From Chitinophaga filiformis (GTDB lineage Bacteria; Bacteroidota; Bacteroidia; Chitinophagales; Chitinophagaceae): a stretch of DNA of 64,000 nt. The stretch spans positions 2,087,001 to 2,151,000 of the forward strand of contig NZ_CP095855.1 in assembly GCF_023100805.1 (NCBI RefSeq). Reading direction: 5' to 3'. The position numbers and the translations under genes were made by a program. The notes beneath the pieces were generated by a model. It was given only the letters and a program-made list of their open reading frames with translations. It was not told the origin of the DNA and ran no database searches. Below are positions 51,803 to 62,048 of this stretch, in pieces. Within the stretch, counting starts at the first letter, position 1. The number at the start of each line of letters is the position of its first letter.

Positions 51803-54703
51803 ATGCGTGTAATTGTACGGATCTTCATCACGTGCCTGGCTGTGTATTGCCCACGGTATGCCTTTTCACAGGATACAGTCAAACAATATCATCCGGTGGT
51901 GAAGTTGACAAAAGCGGATTCCATATCGCCTGAGCGCGAGCATATTTACCCTTATTCATCACTGCAACAGTTATTAAAAGGAAATACCGCGGGGATATAC
52001 ATACAGAAACCTACAGGGGAGTCAGGGTCCTTTAGCAGTATAGCTTTGAGGGGTACTGCGATCCCTTTCATCACGAGCAAGGATATCTATGAATCCCAGC
52101 CTACCATTGTGTTGGATGGTATTCCGCTTATCATGGATCATCCCTTTACTTTTGACATACAACTGTTCGGATACAATCACCTGGGGCCTGCTACCAATCT
52201 TTTATCTGCCATCGATATGAATAATATCGAGAAGATAGAAGTGGTCAAAGACTTCGGCAGAGCTGCATTGTACGGACCACGGGCTGTCAATGGCGGCGTG
52301 ATATTGCTGACTACCAAGGCGCCTGTTACCGGCCGCCGGAAGATCAGCTTTAACACCTACTTTGGTGTGGTACAACGACCGCATATTTATACAACGAATG
52401 CGAAGTTTGAAAATGATTTCCGTCGGCGGTTCTATGATAAATATGCTACCACTGAGCAATTGCAAACCTACCCGCTCTATCTGCGCGACTCTACGAACAA
52501 TGCTTATTACGGGCCATCCAACTGGACAGATCTTTATTTTAAGAATACACCGGTATATGGTGTAAATGCCAGTCTTTCCAGTGGCACCGACAGGGCGAAC
52601 TTCAGGTTTGCCGCCGGCAATCAACGATCTGCCAATACCGCAGACAATAGCAGGATGGACAGGTACAACGCAATGTTTGAGATCAATATGGTGCCATTGC
52701 ATGGATTTACAGTATCCTCCATGATCAGCGCTTCCAGGCTGGAAAGAACAAGGAGCAGATGGCTGCGCGACCGGTTTGCAGAAATGCAGTATCTGCCGGA
52801 CCTGAGCAGTCCTCTGCCACCTAACAAGCAGTATTATGGACAGTATCTGAATGAGTTTACCAAATCATTCGACGATAACAAAACCAATGAAATAAACGGG
52901 TATTTTAAGATCAATATAAAGCCTTCCAACAGCCTGCAGATCAATTCACAGTTTGGGTTTGATTACAATGAAGGACTGAGGGACCTGTTCTATCCCAGTA
53001 CCCTGCTGGAAACTGTGAACTACCTGTCTAACTATTTCGGGTATAATCAGCGGGTATTCTTCAATAATACCATTACCTACGATCACACTTTTAAACAGCA
53101 GCATCACCTGACCATCGAAGCTGGTGAGGGATTCCAGGCGGACTATCACCGGTATAACTATGCTTATGCCTATAAAGGACCTAATGATCTGATCCGTATC
53201 AACCTGTTACATTCTGACAATACGAAAACAGAATACCTGTCGCCAAAGTCATTCGATCATGCATTGATCTTTTCTTTCCTCGACAAGCAACGCGCCCGCT
53301 TGTTGTCTTTTTATGGTCGTGCGGCTTATTCCTACAACGAACAACTGGACTTTTCCGTATTGTTGCGCGCAGACGGTTCTTCCAGCGCACAGCCTGACAA
53401 CTGGTGGTTATTTACCCCAACATTCTCTGCAGGATTGAATGTTAAAAATACCTGGCTAAAAGATAACGATGCTATCAACGCATTAAAGCTGCAAGCCAGC
53501 TGGGGAAGAGTAGGCCGGTTGATGCCGGACGACCGTTTCGGTGAAGGATCGCAATATACTTCCGACCTTTCATTCAGTAATAACCCCGTTCGCTTCTCCT
53601 ATAACGGTTTTCCGGGTATCAGCCGGGGCTACTCTTCGGGTTATATTGGCTACGGTATCACATGGCCTTATGCCGACCAGCTGAACGTAAATATCAGTAC
53701 AGCATTGCTGAACAATAAACTGCAGGTCTCCCTGGACCTCTATAACAGGACCGATCATAACATGTTGCTGGGTGTGCCTTTTTCGGCAGAATACGGTTAT
53801 AACCTCCGTTATAAGAATGGGATGACTGTGCGCAACCGTGGGATAGATCTAGCCCTGAAGGCTGCAGTACTGCCTGCAAAGAGCGCTGTCCAGTGGGTGC
53901 CTGGTATCACCCTCAATTACAACAAAAATACTTTGCTCGCTTTACCGGACGGTTTGAACGAACTGACTGTTGCCAATGGCAGCAAACTATTGAAGGTTGG
54001 TAAGGCAATAGATCAATATTGGGTATTGGAGAATGAAGGTATCTATAACCGCGATGCGGATATTCCCACCAGCCAGGAAGGCAAACGCCTGAACTACAAA
54101 GGTATTCCCCTGATGGCCGGCGATCCCCGCTGGAAAGATATCAACGGCGATAACGTGATCGATGATAAGGACAAGGTATTAAAGGGACATGTTTCGCCTG
54201 TTATCTCCGGTGGGTTTAACAACGACATTTACTGGAAAGGGTTTACGCTTGGCCTGTCATTTTATTATGCGCTTGGCAGAAAGGTCATGAATGCAGAAGT
54301 AGCAGATCGTTTTGATTTCATTAACAGGGAGGGGAAAATTGATATGAGCGCGGTAAAGGAGATCACTTTCTGGAGCAAGGTAGGCAACTATGACAAATAC
54401 CCCTTATACAACCCATGGAGCACGGTAGATGCATACCGTATAGATCAGGACCTGTTCCTGGAAAATGGTTCCTTCCTGAAACTGCGTAACCTGTCCCTGC
54501 AGTACGATGTAACAACGGCGAAGTGGTGGAACAAGAAAGGCAGGATCAACGGACTGGCTATTTATGCTACTGCTACGAATGTTTTTACGATCACACCTTA
54601 TACCGGGGGCGATCCTGAGCTGGTTGATTTCAATGGTTTTGATACTGGCTATTCACTGCCACTATCCAGGACATATACAATAGGGTTAAAAATGGATCTC
54701 TGA
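51803..54703 (+). CDS. SusC/RagA-type TonB-dependent transporter without N-terminal CarboxypepD_reg domain
   Basis: A 966-residue outer-membrane transporter. Signal peptide at 1-22 (ends AFSQ). Unlike most SusC proteins it lacks the carboxypeptidase-regulatory-like beta domain and goes almost straight to the plug (LQQLLKGNTAGIYIQ; IEKIEVVKDFGRAALYGPRAVNGG). The barrel follows, ending RTYTIGLKMDL. It imports a glycan fragment captured by the SusD encoded by the next gene, whose start overlaps this stop by one base. First gene of a long operon. Confidence 0.93.
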   Translation: MRVIVRIFITCLAVYCPRYAFSQDTVKQYHPVVKLTKADSISPEREHIYPYSSLQQLLKGNTAGIYIQKPTGESGSFSSIALRGTAIPFITSKDIYESQPTIVLDGIPLIMDHPFTFDIQLFGYNHLGPATNLLSAIDMNNIEKIEVVKDFGRAALYGPRAVNGGVILLTTKAPVTGRRKISFNTYFGVVQRPHIYTTNAKFENDFRRRFYDKYATTEQLQTYPLYLRDSTNNAYYGPSNWTDLYFKNTPVYGVNASLSSGTDRANFRFAAGNQRSANTADNSRMDRYNAMFEINMVPLHGFTVSSMISASRLERTRSRWLRDRFAEMQYLPDLSSPLPPNKQYYGQYLNEFTKSFDDNKTNEINGYFKINIKPSNSLQINSQFGFDYNEGLRDLFYPSTLLETVNYLSNYFGYNQRVFFNNTITYDHTFKQQHHLTIEAGEGFQADYHRYNYAYAYKGPNDLIRINLLHSDNTKTEYLSPKSFDHALIFSFLDKQRARLLSFYGRAAYSYNEQLDFSVLLRADGSSSAQPDNWWLFTPTFSAGLNVKNTWLKDNDAINALKLQASWGRVGRLMPDDRFGEGSQYTSDLSFSNNPVRFSYNGFPGISRGYSSGYIGYGITWPYADQLNVNISTALLNNKLQVSLDLYNRTDHNMLLGVPFSAEYGYNLRYKNGMTVRNRGIDLALKAAVLPAKSAVQWVPGITLNYNKNTLLALPDGLNELTVANGSKLLKVGKAIDQYWVLENEGIYNRDADIPTSQEGKRLNYKGIPLMAGDPRWKDINGDNVIDDKDKVLKGHVSPVISGGFNNDIYWKGFTLGLSFYYALGRKVMNAEVADRFDFINREGKIDMSAVKEITFWSKVGNYDKYPLYNPWSTVDAYRIDQDLFLENGSFLKLRNLSLQYDVTTAKWWNKKGRINGLAIYATATNVFTITPYTGGDPELVDFNGFDTGYSLPLSRTYTIGLKMDL

Positions 54704-56217
54704 TGAAACGCTTATTCCTGATAACAATCATTTTCTATTGCACCGCATTTACCGGTTGCAGGAAATTGCTGGATATTGATTCCTCTCATGCTGTATCAGA
54801 AGAGAATTTCTGGAACTCGCATGAAGATACTCGTACAGCGTTGGTAGCTGTTTACGGCCTGCTTCGTGCTGCCATGGCAGATAATAATGCCTGGTGGATG
54901 TACGGTGAACTACGCAAAGGCGATTTCTATGCACTGCAACGGCAGGATATGAAAGCCATCATACGCAATGATCTGAGGGCTGCTTATCCCTTACTGGAAT
55001 CACTATCCAACTGGCGCCGCTTTTATGCCGTGATCAATGCTGCTAATATGTTCCTTGAGCATGTGGGAGAGGTAAAAGCGCGTGATCCTAAATACTCCGA
55101 GGAAAATATGCGTGTGGACATTGCACAAATGCGTTGTATACGGGCATATGTTTATTTCTTTCTCGTATCGGTGTGGGGTGATGTGCCACTGATCACATCA
55201 TCGCATGATGGCGAATTTGCCAATAAACCCAGGGAAGATAAACAGACCGTACTCGCATTCGTGGAAAAGGAACTGGTGCAGTCTGCCGCCGATCTTCCAT
55301 ATAAATACAGTGCTGATGATCCGCAACAATCAGGCTCCTACTACAATGAAAGCAGTACCCGCTGGTATGGTGTACTGGCACGTAAACATACTGCCTATGC
55401 AATCCTTGCCCATGTGGCCGCATGGCAGGGAAAGTATGTTGACGCCTCTGTATATGGCCAGTTTGTGTTGGACAACTACTCCAAAGGAGGCAGTTACTAT
55501 GTGGGTACAGATGAACTGGTAAGCGGCAACGGATTTTTCAAATGGAAGAAAGACAACCATATCCTTGCTTTTAATTTTGACTGGGGGCATGTGGATGCTT
55601 CTTTCTCCGGCCACCTGGAAGAAATGACCCTGGCAGCCCCGGTTATCAATAAAGCACTACCGGATATCTATGTGCCGAAAGACACTATCCTGTCAGTATT
55701 CGACCAGCCGGTGGATGAACGCTTTAGCCTCGATACACTGACAGGCGTACCTACTTCGCAACGTTACTTTACCAATTTCAACAGCCAGATTCCCATCTTC
55801 AGTAAAATAAAGGTCATTCAGGATGGCAATACTTCCGACCCTTCTTTCAGGATCTATTCCAGCACTATTGTGATTACCCGCCTGGAGAACATTGCATTGC
55901 TGCAGGCAGAAGCACTGGCCGTAATAGGAGAACAGCAGCGGGCTATTGATCTGCTTAACACGATCAGGGACCTGCGCAGGATAAAACGTTACGACAGTGC
56001 CAGGGAAGGCGACCTGATAGATGCCATTTTCAAAGAGCGGCGTAAAGAGTTGATGGGAGAAGGCTGGCGCTGGTTTGACCTCATCCGCTACAACAAGATC
56101 AAACAGAATGATCCCGCTTTTATGGAGCTGATTGCCAAAGGGGGCATCTATTGGCCGGTGGCTGACGAGGTCATTAAACAAAATCCATTGATCACCCAGA
56201 ATCCTTATTGGCAATGA
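54703..56217 (+). CDS. SusD/RagB-type glycan-binding lipoprotein
   Basis: A 504-residue surface lipoprotein (lipobox TAFTGC, C19). The N-terminal RKLLDIDSSHAVSEENFW and the tetratricopeptide helices (QMRCIRAYVYFFLVSVWGDVPL), with the C-terminal IFKERRKELMGEGWRWFDLI, are the SusD/RagB hallmarks. It forms the lid of the SusC transporter upstream and binds glycan. Coupled by overlap with both neighbours. Confidence 0.94.
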   Translation: MKRLFLITIIFYCTAFTGCRKLLDIDSSHAVSEENFWNSHEDTRTALVAVYGLLRAAMADNNAWWMYGELRKGDFYALQRQDMKAIIRNDLRAAYPLLESLSNWRRFYAVINAANMFLEHVGEVKARDPKYSEENMRVDIAQMRCIRAYVYFFLVSVWGDVPLITSSHDGEFANKPREDKQTVLAFVEKELVQSAADLPYKYSADDPQQSGSYYNESSTRWYGVLARKHTAYAILAHVAAWQGKYVDASVYGQFVLDNYSKGGSYYVGTDELVSGNGFFKWKKDNHILAFNFDWGHVDASFSGHLEEMTLAAPVINKALPDIYVPKDTILSVFDQPVDERFSLDTLTGVPTSQRYFTNFNSQIPIFSKIKVIQDGNTSDPSFRIYSSTIVITRLENIALLQAEALAVIGEQQRAIDLLNTIRDLRRIKRYDSAREGDLIDAIFKERRKELMGEGWRWFDLIRYNKIKQNDPAFMELIAKGGIYWPVADEVIKQNPLITQNPYWQ

Positions 56218-57818
56218 TAAAAACGATGAGATATATGACCAACATAAAGATGCTCCTGCTGGCAGGACTGGGTATACTGTTGTTATCTCCTGCCTGCAAA
56301 AAGGATAGCGGCTATTACAATTATGAGAATCAGCTGAGGGAATTTGATGGCAGCACCCTTGAGTTCCTGCAAAGTGAGCATCAGTACGATTCCTTTTTAC
56401 TGGCAGTGGAAAGGGTGCATCTGACAGATACATTGAAGTCCGGTCTGTACACGGTATTCGCTCCTACTGACGCCAGCTTCAAACAGGCGATCGAGAATAT
56501 GAATACGCTCCGCACCATCCAGGGACGGGGACATATGTTCATCAGCACAGTGCCTTATGAACAACTGGATACGCTCGTATGCCGCTATATAGTCCGGGAC
56601 ACTTTTGCTTCCCGCGCTATGGTATTGCAGGACGGTATTGGGCTGACGGCTATCAGGTACAACTATCCTATGCATGGCAAGTTCAATCGTACAGATGCGG
56701 AAGGCCACGTAAATGGTGGGCCCGGCGTGATCACCTTCAGTGATACAAAAGGAGTGATATATACTAATCGCTGGAGTAATGCCAGCACGGTAGCTATTGA
56801 CATTAAAACCAAAACAGGGCTGGTGAATGTGCTGGACAAAGACCACATGTTCGGCTTTGACGAATTCATTCCCCGGATGAACCCAACTGTATCTACTCCC
56901 TGGAATGAATTCCCTTTTTATATACCTGGTGTAATCGGGCTGGAACAATTCAACCGCGGTGGCAACAAGGTGGCATACCTGGACTTCTCCCTGAATAACC
57001 AGGGAGGACAGTACCGTCCCGCCGATCAGGTGGATATCACCACTGCTTCCAGTGAAAATGGCCTTAAGGTGGGATGGACAGAAACCGGGGAGTGGATGGA
57101 TTATACGGTGCAGGTAACGGAAACCGGTGAATATGATATGACCTTACGTTACGGTAGCGGTGGAAGTGATGGCCGGGTACACCTGGAAATAGATGGAAAG
57201 CCTGTAGTAGGTAGTGCGCTGGTGATGCCGGGAACAGGTGGATACGATAGCTTTCGTGATATTACTACAACAGTGCAGCTGACCGCAGGCCGCCATCTCA
57301 TGAAGATATTCTATGACTTTGCCAACTTCGATCTGCGTTACCTCAAATTCATGCGTAAAGGCGCCCCGATGACTATCCCTGGTGTGATCACTCTGGAGGA
57401 CTTTGACAACGGAGGAGAAGGTGTCGCATACCACGATAATAATACGGGAAATAACGGAGGTAAATACCGCCCCTCTGAAGGAGTGGATATTGACTTCTCC
57501 AGAAATGAGGGTGGCGGCTACCAGGTAGGCTGGACCGAGACGGGAGAATGGATGAATTATACAGTAGTGGTGAAAGAAACAGGCTACTATAACACATACA
57601 TACTCGCCGGTTCTGAAAGGAGTGATGGCGTTGTTCATCTTGAATTTGATGGTGTGGATGTTACCGGTCCGCTGAAAATGCCTAACACCGGCGATTATCA
57701 TAAAAGGCAGAATGTCACCACCAGTATCTATCTCACCAAAGGCACGCATGTGATGCGCTTCTTTGTAGATCATGAAGGATTTGATGTGAAGTCTGTCACA
57801 TTCCGGCCATTAAACTAA
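56214..57818 (+). CDS. Lipoprotein with fasciclin domain and two CBM6 modules
   Basis: A 534-residue protein from ATG 56214, overlapping the SusD stop as ATGA (56208 and later ATGs are alternatives). Lipobox LLLSPAC. A fasciclin (FAS1) domain spans about 40-220 (LYTVFAPTDASF). Two tandem family 6 carbohydrate-binding modules follow (about 235-375 and 385-534), each with the calcium-site start E-x-F-x-x-G-G and the aromatic WTETGEWM platform. It is probably a surface glycan-binding protein of the operon, an unusual fusion. Ligand unknown; CBM6 binds xylan, beta-glucans or related chains. Confidence 0.9.
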   Translation: MIKTMRYMTNIKMLLLAGLGILLLSPACKKDSGYYNYENQLREFDGSTLEFLQSEHQYDSFLLAVERVHLTDTLKSGLYTVFAPTDASFKQAIENMNTLRTIQGRGHMFISTVPYEQLDTLVCRYIVRDTFASRAMVLQDGIGLTAIRYNYPMHGKFNRTDAEGHVNGGPGVITFSDTKGVIYTNRWSNASTVAIDIKTKTGLVNVLDKDHMFGFDEFIPRMNPTVSTPWNEFPFYIPGVIGLEQFNRGGNKVAYLDFSLNNQGGQYRPADQVDITTASSENGLKVGWTETGEWMDYTVQVTETGEYDMTLRYGSGGSDGRVHLEIDGKPVVGSALVMPGTGGYDSFRDITTTVQLTAGRHLMKIFYDFANFDLRYLKFMRKGAPMTIPGVITLEDFDNGGEGVAYHDNNTGNNGGKYRPSEGVDIDFSRNEGGGYQVGWTETGEWMNYTVVVKETGYYNTYILAGSERSDGVVHLEFDGVDVTGPLKMPNTGDYHKRQNVTTSIYLTKGTHVMRFFVDHEGFDVKSVTFRPLN

Positions 57819-57831
57819 AACATTACTACCC

Positions 57832-58872
57832 ATGCGGCGACTTTCTATATTACTGTCTTTATCACTATTGTTCTTTGCCTGCCGGAAATGGGCGGCAGAT
57901 GATCTTGACTACCTTAGCAAACGGGCGGTGTACAACCAGCGGGTATTCTCTCCTATACTGGGAAGAACAACTTTATACTCCCAGATCTTCAACACAGACA
58001 ATTCTACCACACCCATCAACTTCCGTATACTGAACGTCAGGTACAAGAAGGATGGTAAACCTACCAATGATTTTGAGCAGAAAGTGCAGGCACTGGTCTG
58101 GAAAGTGGCTTATACCGGCGAGGAAAAATCACTGGCGGAAATAGAAGCCAAACGTGGTATAGAGACTCATTCCGCCTTTGAAGTAAGGCAACAATCGGGC
58201 GATTTTGTTTTCTGGGCAGAAGCGAACGGTACTTCCATGCGCCAGCAGCCGGACTCCGGTTATTTGTTCGACGTGGAAGCTTCCAACTCCGGGGGCACCA
58301 ACATGTACAAAGATCTTTCCCTGATGCCGTTCAGGGAACAGACCTATGCGCCTTATGAATATGATGCGATCACGGGCCTGCATCGTGCTAATTATCCCAA
58401 TCCCAGTGATTCATCCGTATTTGAGTTGATCTATAATCACCCGGGTGTATACAACATGATAGATGATGGCACCAACCTGCAATTGAAAGGCGATAGTGTC
58501 AGGGTGTTCTTTCATCGCAAAGGGGATGGCAATGCTTTATCATTCAAGTTTATGGATAAAGATTCCCTGCCCATCAATCCTGAGAAGTTCAATCTCACAC
58601 CCTGGGATTCTCTGTTACATGGCTTCAATAAACAGATGACTGCAACGGAAGTGACGTACCAGGTGGCTTATCCGATCCCGGCAATGCGCTTTAAAACACG
58701 TTACACTAACGGAGACGGATCACAGGCATATGTGAAGTTCAGCTTCAGCAGGCTTGGATTTGGGAATATCAGGGAGATAGGCATATTGGACCTGAATTTC
58801 AATATCTACCAGAAAGGCGACTGGGAAATCATTTTCTATTTCCGGAATAATCCAAGGTTCAGGGATGAATGA
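57832..58872 (+). CDS. DUF5007-like lipoprotein of the sugar-uptake operon
   Basis: A 346-residue surface lipoprotein (lipobox LLFFAC, C17). The chain is beta-rich (VFSPILGRTTLYSQIFNTDNS, RILNVRYKKDGKPTNDFE) and matches, from memory, the DUF5007 family found in polysaccharide-utilisation loci. Probably a glycan-binding or assembly accessory. 13 bp after the fasciclin-CBM6 gene; its stop overlaps the next start by 8 nt. Confidence 0.7.
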   Translation: MRRLSILLSLSLLFFACRKWAADDLDYLSKRAVYNQRVFSPILGRTTLYSQIFNTDNSTTPINFRILNVRYKKDGKPTNDFEQKVQALVWKVAYTGEEKSLAEIEAKRGIETHSAFEVRQQSGDFVFWAEANGTSMRQQPDSGYLFDVEASNSGGTNMYKDLSLMPFREQTYAPYEYDAITGLHRANYPNPSDSSVFELIYNHPGVYNMIDDGTNLQLKGDSVRVFFHRKGDGNALSFKFMDKDSLPINPEKFNLTPWDSLLHGFNKQMTATEVTYQVAYPIPAMRFKTRYTNGDGSQAYVKFSFSRLGFGNIREIGILDLNFNIYQKGDWEIIFYFRNNPRFRDE

Positions 58873-61800
58873 GTTAACAACACAAAAAACTGTGACTATG
58901 CAATGTCTGCGTTTATATAAAATGATAGGGCTGTTACTGTTGCTGCCGCTACTGGTGGCACAGGCGCAGGATAAAATACAGGTAAAGGGCGTGGTAAGGG
59001 ATGCTCAGACCAATGAGCCGCTGGTAGGCGTAAGTATCATGGCGGGTACTCCACCCAAAGCAGTAGGCGTTACCAATGCTTCAGGCGCCTTCAGTGTGTC
59101 TGTTGCTGCAGACGCTAACTTACTGTTCCGTTATATCGGGTTTTCAGACTATAAGTTTAAGCTGAAAGACAAACGAGACCTGGTGATAAGGCTGGTGGTA
59201 ACAGAGAACAAACTGAATGAAGCAATTGTGATCGGATACCAGAAGAAAACCAGGGAGGTTACTACAGGTTCCGCCGTGATAGTAAGTGGTAAGGAACTGC
59301 AGGATATTCCTGTATCCAATGTGGAACAACTCTTACAGGGGCGTGTAGCCGGTCTGAATATCCAGAATAACACCGGTACGCCGGGCGGCCGTGGTATTAT
59401 ACAGATCAGGGGTTTGTCCAACATCAGCGTTACTGGCAGCGGTAATGACGCCTTTCTTTCTCCTACGTCCCCGCTATACGTGATAGATGGCGTACCGGTA
59501 GAAGCAGATGCCAATTTTGAATATGGATATCAGTCGGCGGGACCGGGTGTAAGTCCCCTGTCACTGATCCCTCCTGAAGATATTGAAAGCATGGAGATCC
59601 TGAAAGATTCACAGGCTACGGCCCTGTATGGATCCAGAGGTGCGTATGGTGTGATCCTGATCACGACAAGACGCGGTAGTTCTCCTATTCCCCTGGTGAG
59701 GTATACGGGCAATTTCTTCATCAACAATCCTCCTAAACTACGCCCCACTATAGGCGGTAAGGAGGAAAGAAGGATCAGACTGGGAATGATCTATGGAGGA
59801 AATAACATGGATGATATCTACAAGATCTCTAACCAACCATTCCTGGCGGATAGTCTGAATCCTTACTACAACAATTCCACGGACTGGCAGGATGTATTCT
59901 ATGCTACTACGTACAACCAGACGCACAACGTGAATATCAGCGGTGGCGATCCGAAGTTTAACTATAAAGTAGACCTGGGATACTATCATGAAAATGGAGT
60001 GATCCGCAATACGGGATTTGACCGCTATTCTATCAATACAAATATGCTGTATCAGCCTAATCCTAAATTCAGGGTGTTCACGACTTTATCTACACAGGTG
60101 GGTAGAAGGAATAAGGGAGATGGTAATGGTCTTACACAAAGTGGCGTATCGAGTAATGCGTCGGCTTCGTCCCTGTTACCGGGACCTTCTTTCTACCAGA
60201 GCACTGCCGGTGTATTGTCGGCATTGAACACCAGGAACGACAATAAAACAGGCAACGTGCGCAGCAGCCTTGATGTGAGCTATCAGCTGGTAAAAGGACT
60301 GAACCTGGGATCAAGTGTGAGTTATGAATATGCTTCCAATACGGAAGACAGGTTCACTCCTGCAGAGGCACATAACGATTTCTCACAGATCTACGCTTAC
60401 AATGACCGGAAGTACACGCTGTACAACCGCAATACGATATCCTATAACTATATCCTGAATACAAACCATAATTTCTTCATTTCTGCTTTTAACGAATTCT
60501 ATAACCGCGGTTTCCAGGCACAGGTGATTCAGCAGGAAAAAACGCCGAATAACCAATACGAGGGACCGCTCGGTTATGATGGATATGCTTCCCGCGGGGG
60601 AGGTCTCCTGGATAACTACAGCAAACAGCATGTGGCCTCCTTTGCAGGAACATTTTCCTACAATTACAAGCAGAAATATGTATTGGATGTCAGTTACCGT
60701 ATGGATGGTACATCCAGCAGCGGTTTTGAAGATCCTTACTCCAAGAACCCGGCTGTCGGTATCCGTTGGAACTTCAACAAAGAGCCGGGTCTTAGCGACA
60801 GCAAATGGCTCACTTATGGATCCCTGCGTGGTAGCTGGGGCCAGAACATCGTACCTACGGGTGACATCTTTTCCATCTATGGAACCTACGATCCCCGCGG
60901 TACCTATAATGCCAATCCACGCTTAGGTATCAACTTCGGCCAGCTGCCCAATACGTACCTGCAGCCTACCGCCACAACGCAGTATAATTTTGGTTTCGAG
61001 GCAGGATTCTTTGACAGCAGGGTAGAGGTGATCTTCGATGGTTATTATAAAACAGTGAAAAACCTGTTGCGTACCAAGTCATTGTCCAACATCACCGGCT
61101 TCAATGAGATCACTACCAATGAGACCTCACTGATCAATTATGGATATGAACTGACTTTCACCTTCCGTCCTTTACCGCGTACCAGCGCCGTACAATGGAC
61201 CATCTCACTGAATGGCGCCCTGAATAAGGATGTGCTGACCAGTCTTCCGAACGGTGCAAGACAACTGGTGCAATACGACAATTCGACCAGCCAGCATACC
61301 TTGTTCCGTGTAGGACGCAACAGTCTTACCAACTACCTGTTGAAAACAGAAGGCGTGTACGCCACCGATGCAGACGTACCGGTAGACCCTGCTACAGGGC
61401 AACGTTACCGTACTGCAAACGGTACTTTCTTTAAAGCGGGCGATCCTATCTGGAAGGATGTGGATGGCAACTACATACTGGATGGGAATGATTATGTGCC
61501 TGCCGGTAACTCGCAACCATTGATCACGGGAGGTATACAGTCTTATGTGAACTGGAAGAGCTTCTCCCTCAACATCAGCAGTTCTTTCACGCTCATCAGG
61601 GATATCCTGAACAACGCATTTGCCGAAAGAATGCAGTTCCTGGGAGATCCTTATAACAAGAAAGCGATGGTTGATTTCAATGATGTGGACTATTGGAAAG
61701 GACCTGGTTCCACAGCGAAATATCCCAATCCATTTGACTATAAACGTTACAATGATATAAGGCCTTACCGTTATGATCAGACCCTGATACAGGAAGACGG

Positions 61801-62029
61801 TTCTTACTTCAAGATCAATACGGTAACACTGGCTTATCTGGTGAACAGGAAATTCACCAGCCGTTACAGTATCAACTCTGTCCGCATGTATCTGTCTGCC
61901 AATAACCTGATCACATTCTCGCCATACAGCGGCCCCAACCCGGAGAACGTATCTGCTCTGGGGCGCGATCAGTCGGGAGGTTATCCTATTGCCCGCAGTT
62001 ACAACTTCGGGATGAATGTTGAATTCTAA
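58865..62029 (+). CDS. SusC/RagA-type TonB-dependent transporter
   Basis: A 1054-residue outer-membrane transporter. The signal sequence ends in VAQAQ (about 36; ATG 58898 is a possible start). The CarboxypepD_reg domain is present (VKGVVRDAQTNEPLVGVSI), then a TonB-box region, the plug (VSNVEQLLQGRVAGLNIQNN; IESMEILKDSQATALYGSRG) and barrel (ARSYNFGMNVEF at the end). Pairs with the following SusD. A second transporter pair in one operon suggests two related ligands or oligosaccharide sizes. Confidence 0.95.
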   Translation: MNELTTQKTVTMQCLRLYKMIGLLLLLPLLVAQAQDKIQVKGVVRDAQTNEPLVGVSIMAGTPPKAVGVTNASGAFSVSVAADANLLFRYIGFSDYKFKLKDKRDLVIRLVVTENKLNEAIVIGYQKKTREVTTGSAVIVSGKELQDIPVSNVEQLLQGRVAGLNIQNNTGTPGGRGIIQIRGLSNISVTGSGNDAFLSPTSPLYVIDGVPVEADANFEYGYQSAGPGVSPLSLIPPEDIESMEILKDSQATALYGSRGAYGVILITTRRGSSPIPLVRYTGNFFINNPPKLRPTIGGKEERRIRLGMIYGGNNMDDIYKISNQPFLADSLNPYYNNSTDWQDVFYATTYNQTHNVNISGGDPKFNYKVDLGYYHENGVIRNTGFDRYSINTNMLYQPNPKFRVFTTLSTQVGRRNKGDGNGLTQSGVSSNASASSLLPGPSFYQSTAGVLSALNTRNDNKTGNVRSSLDVSYQLVKGLNLGSSVSYEYASNTEDRFTPAEAHNDFSQIYAYNDRKYTLYNRNTISYNYILNTNHNFFISAFNEFYNRGFQAQVIQQEKTPNNQYEGPLGYDGYASRGGGLLDNYSKQHVASFAGTFSYNYKQKYVLDVSYRMDGTSSSGFEDPYSKNPAVGIRWNFNKEPGLSDSKWLTYGSLRGSWGQNIVPTGDIFSIYGTYDPRGTYNANPRLGINFGQLPNTYLQPTATTQYNFGFEAGFFDSRVEVIFDGYYKTVKNLLRTKSLSNITGFNEITTNETSLINYGYELTFTFRPLPRTSAVQWTISLNGALNKDVLTSLPNGARQLVQYDNSTSQHTLFRVGRNSLTNYLLKTEGVYATDADVPVDPATGQRYRTANGTFFKAGDPIWKDVDGNYILDGNDYVPAGNSQPLITGGIQSYVNWKSFSLNISSSFTLIRDILNNAFAERMQFLGDPYNKKAMVDFNDVDYWKGPGSTAKYPNPFDYKRYNDIRPYRYDQTLIQEDGSYFKINTVTLAYLVNRKFTSRYSINSVRMYLSANNLITFSPYSGPNPENVSALGRDQSGGYPIARSYNFGMNVEF

Positions 62030-62048
62030 TGTTTTTAAAAGTATTGCT

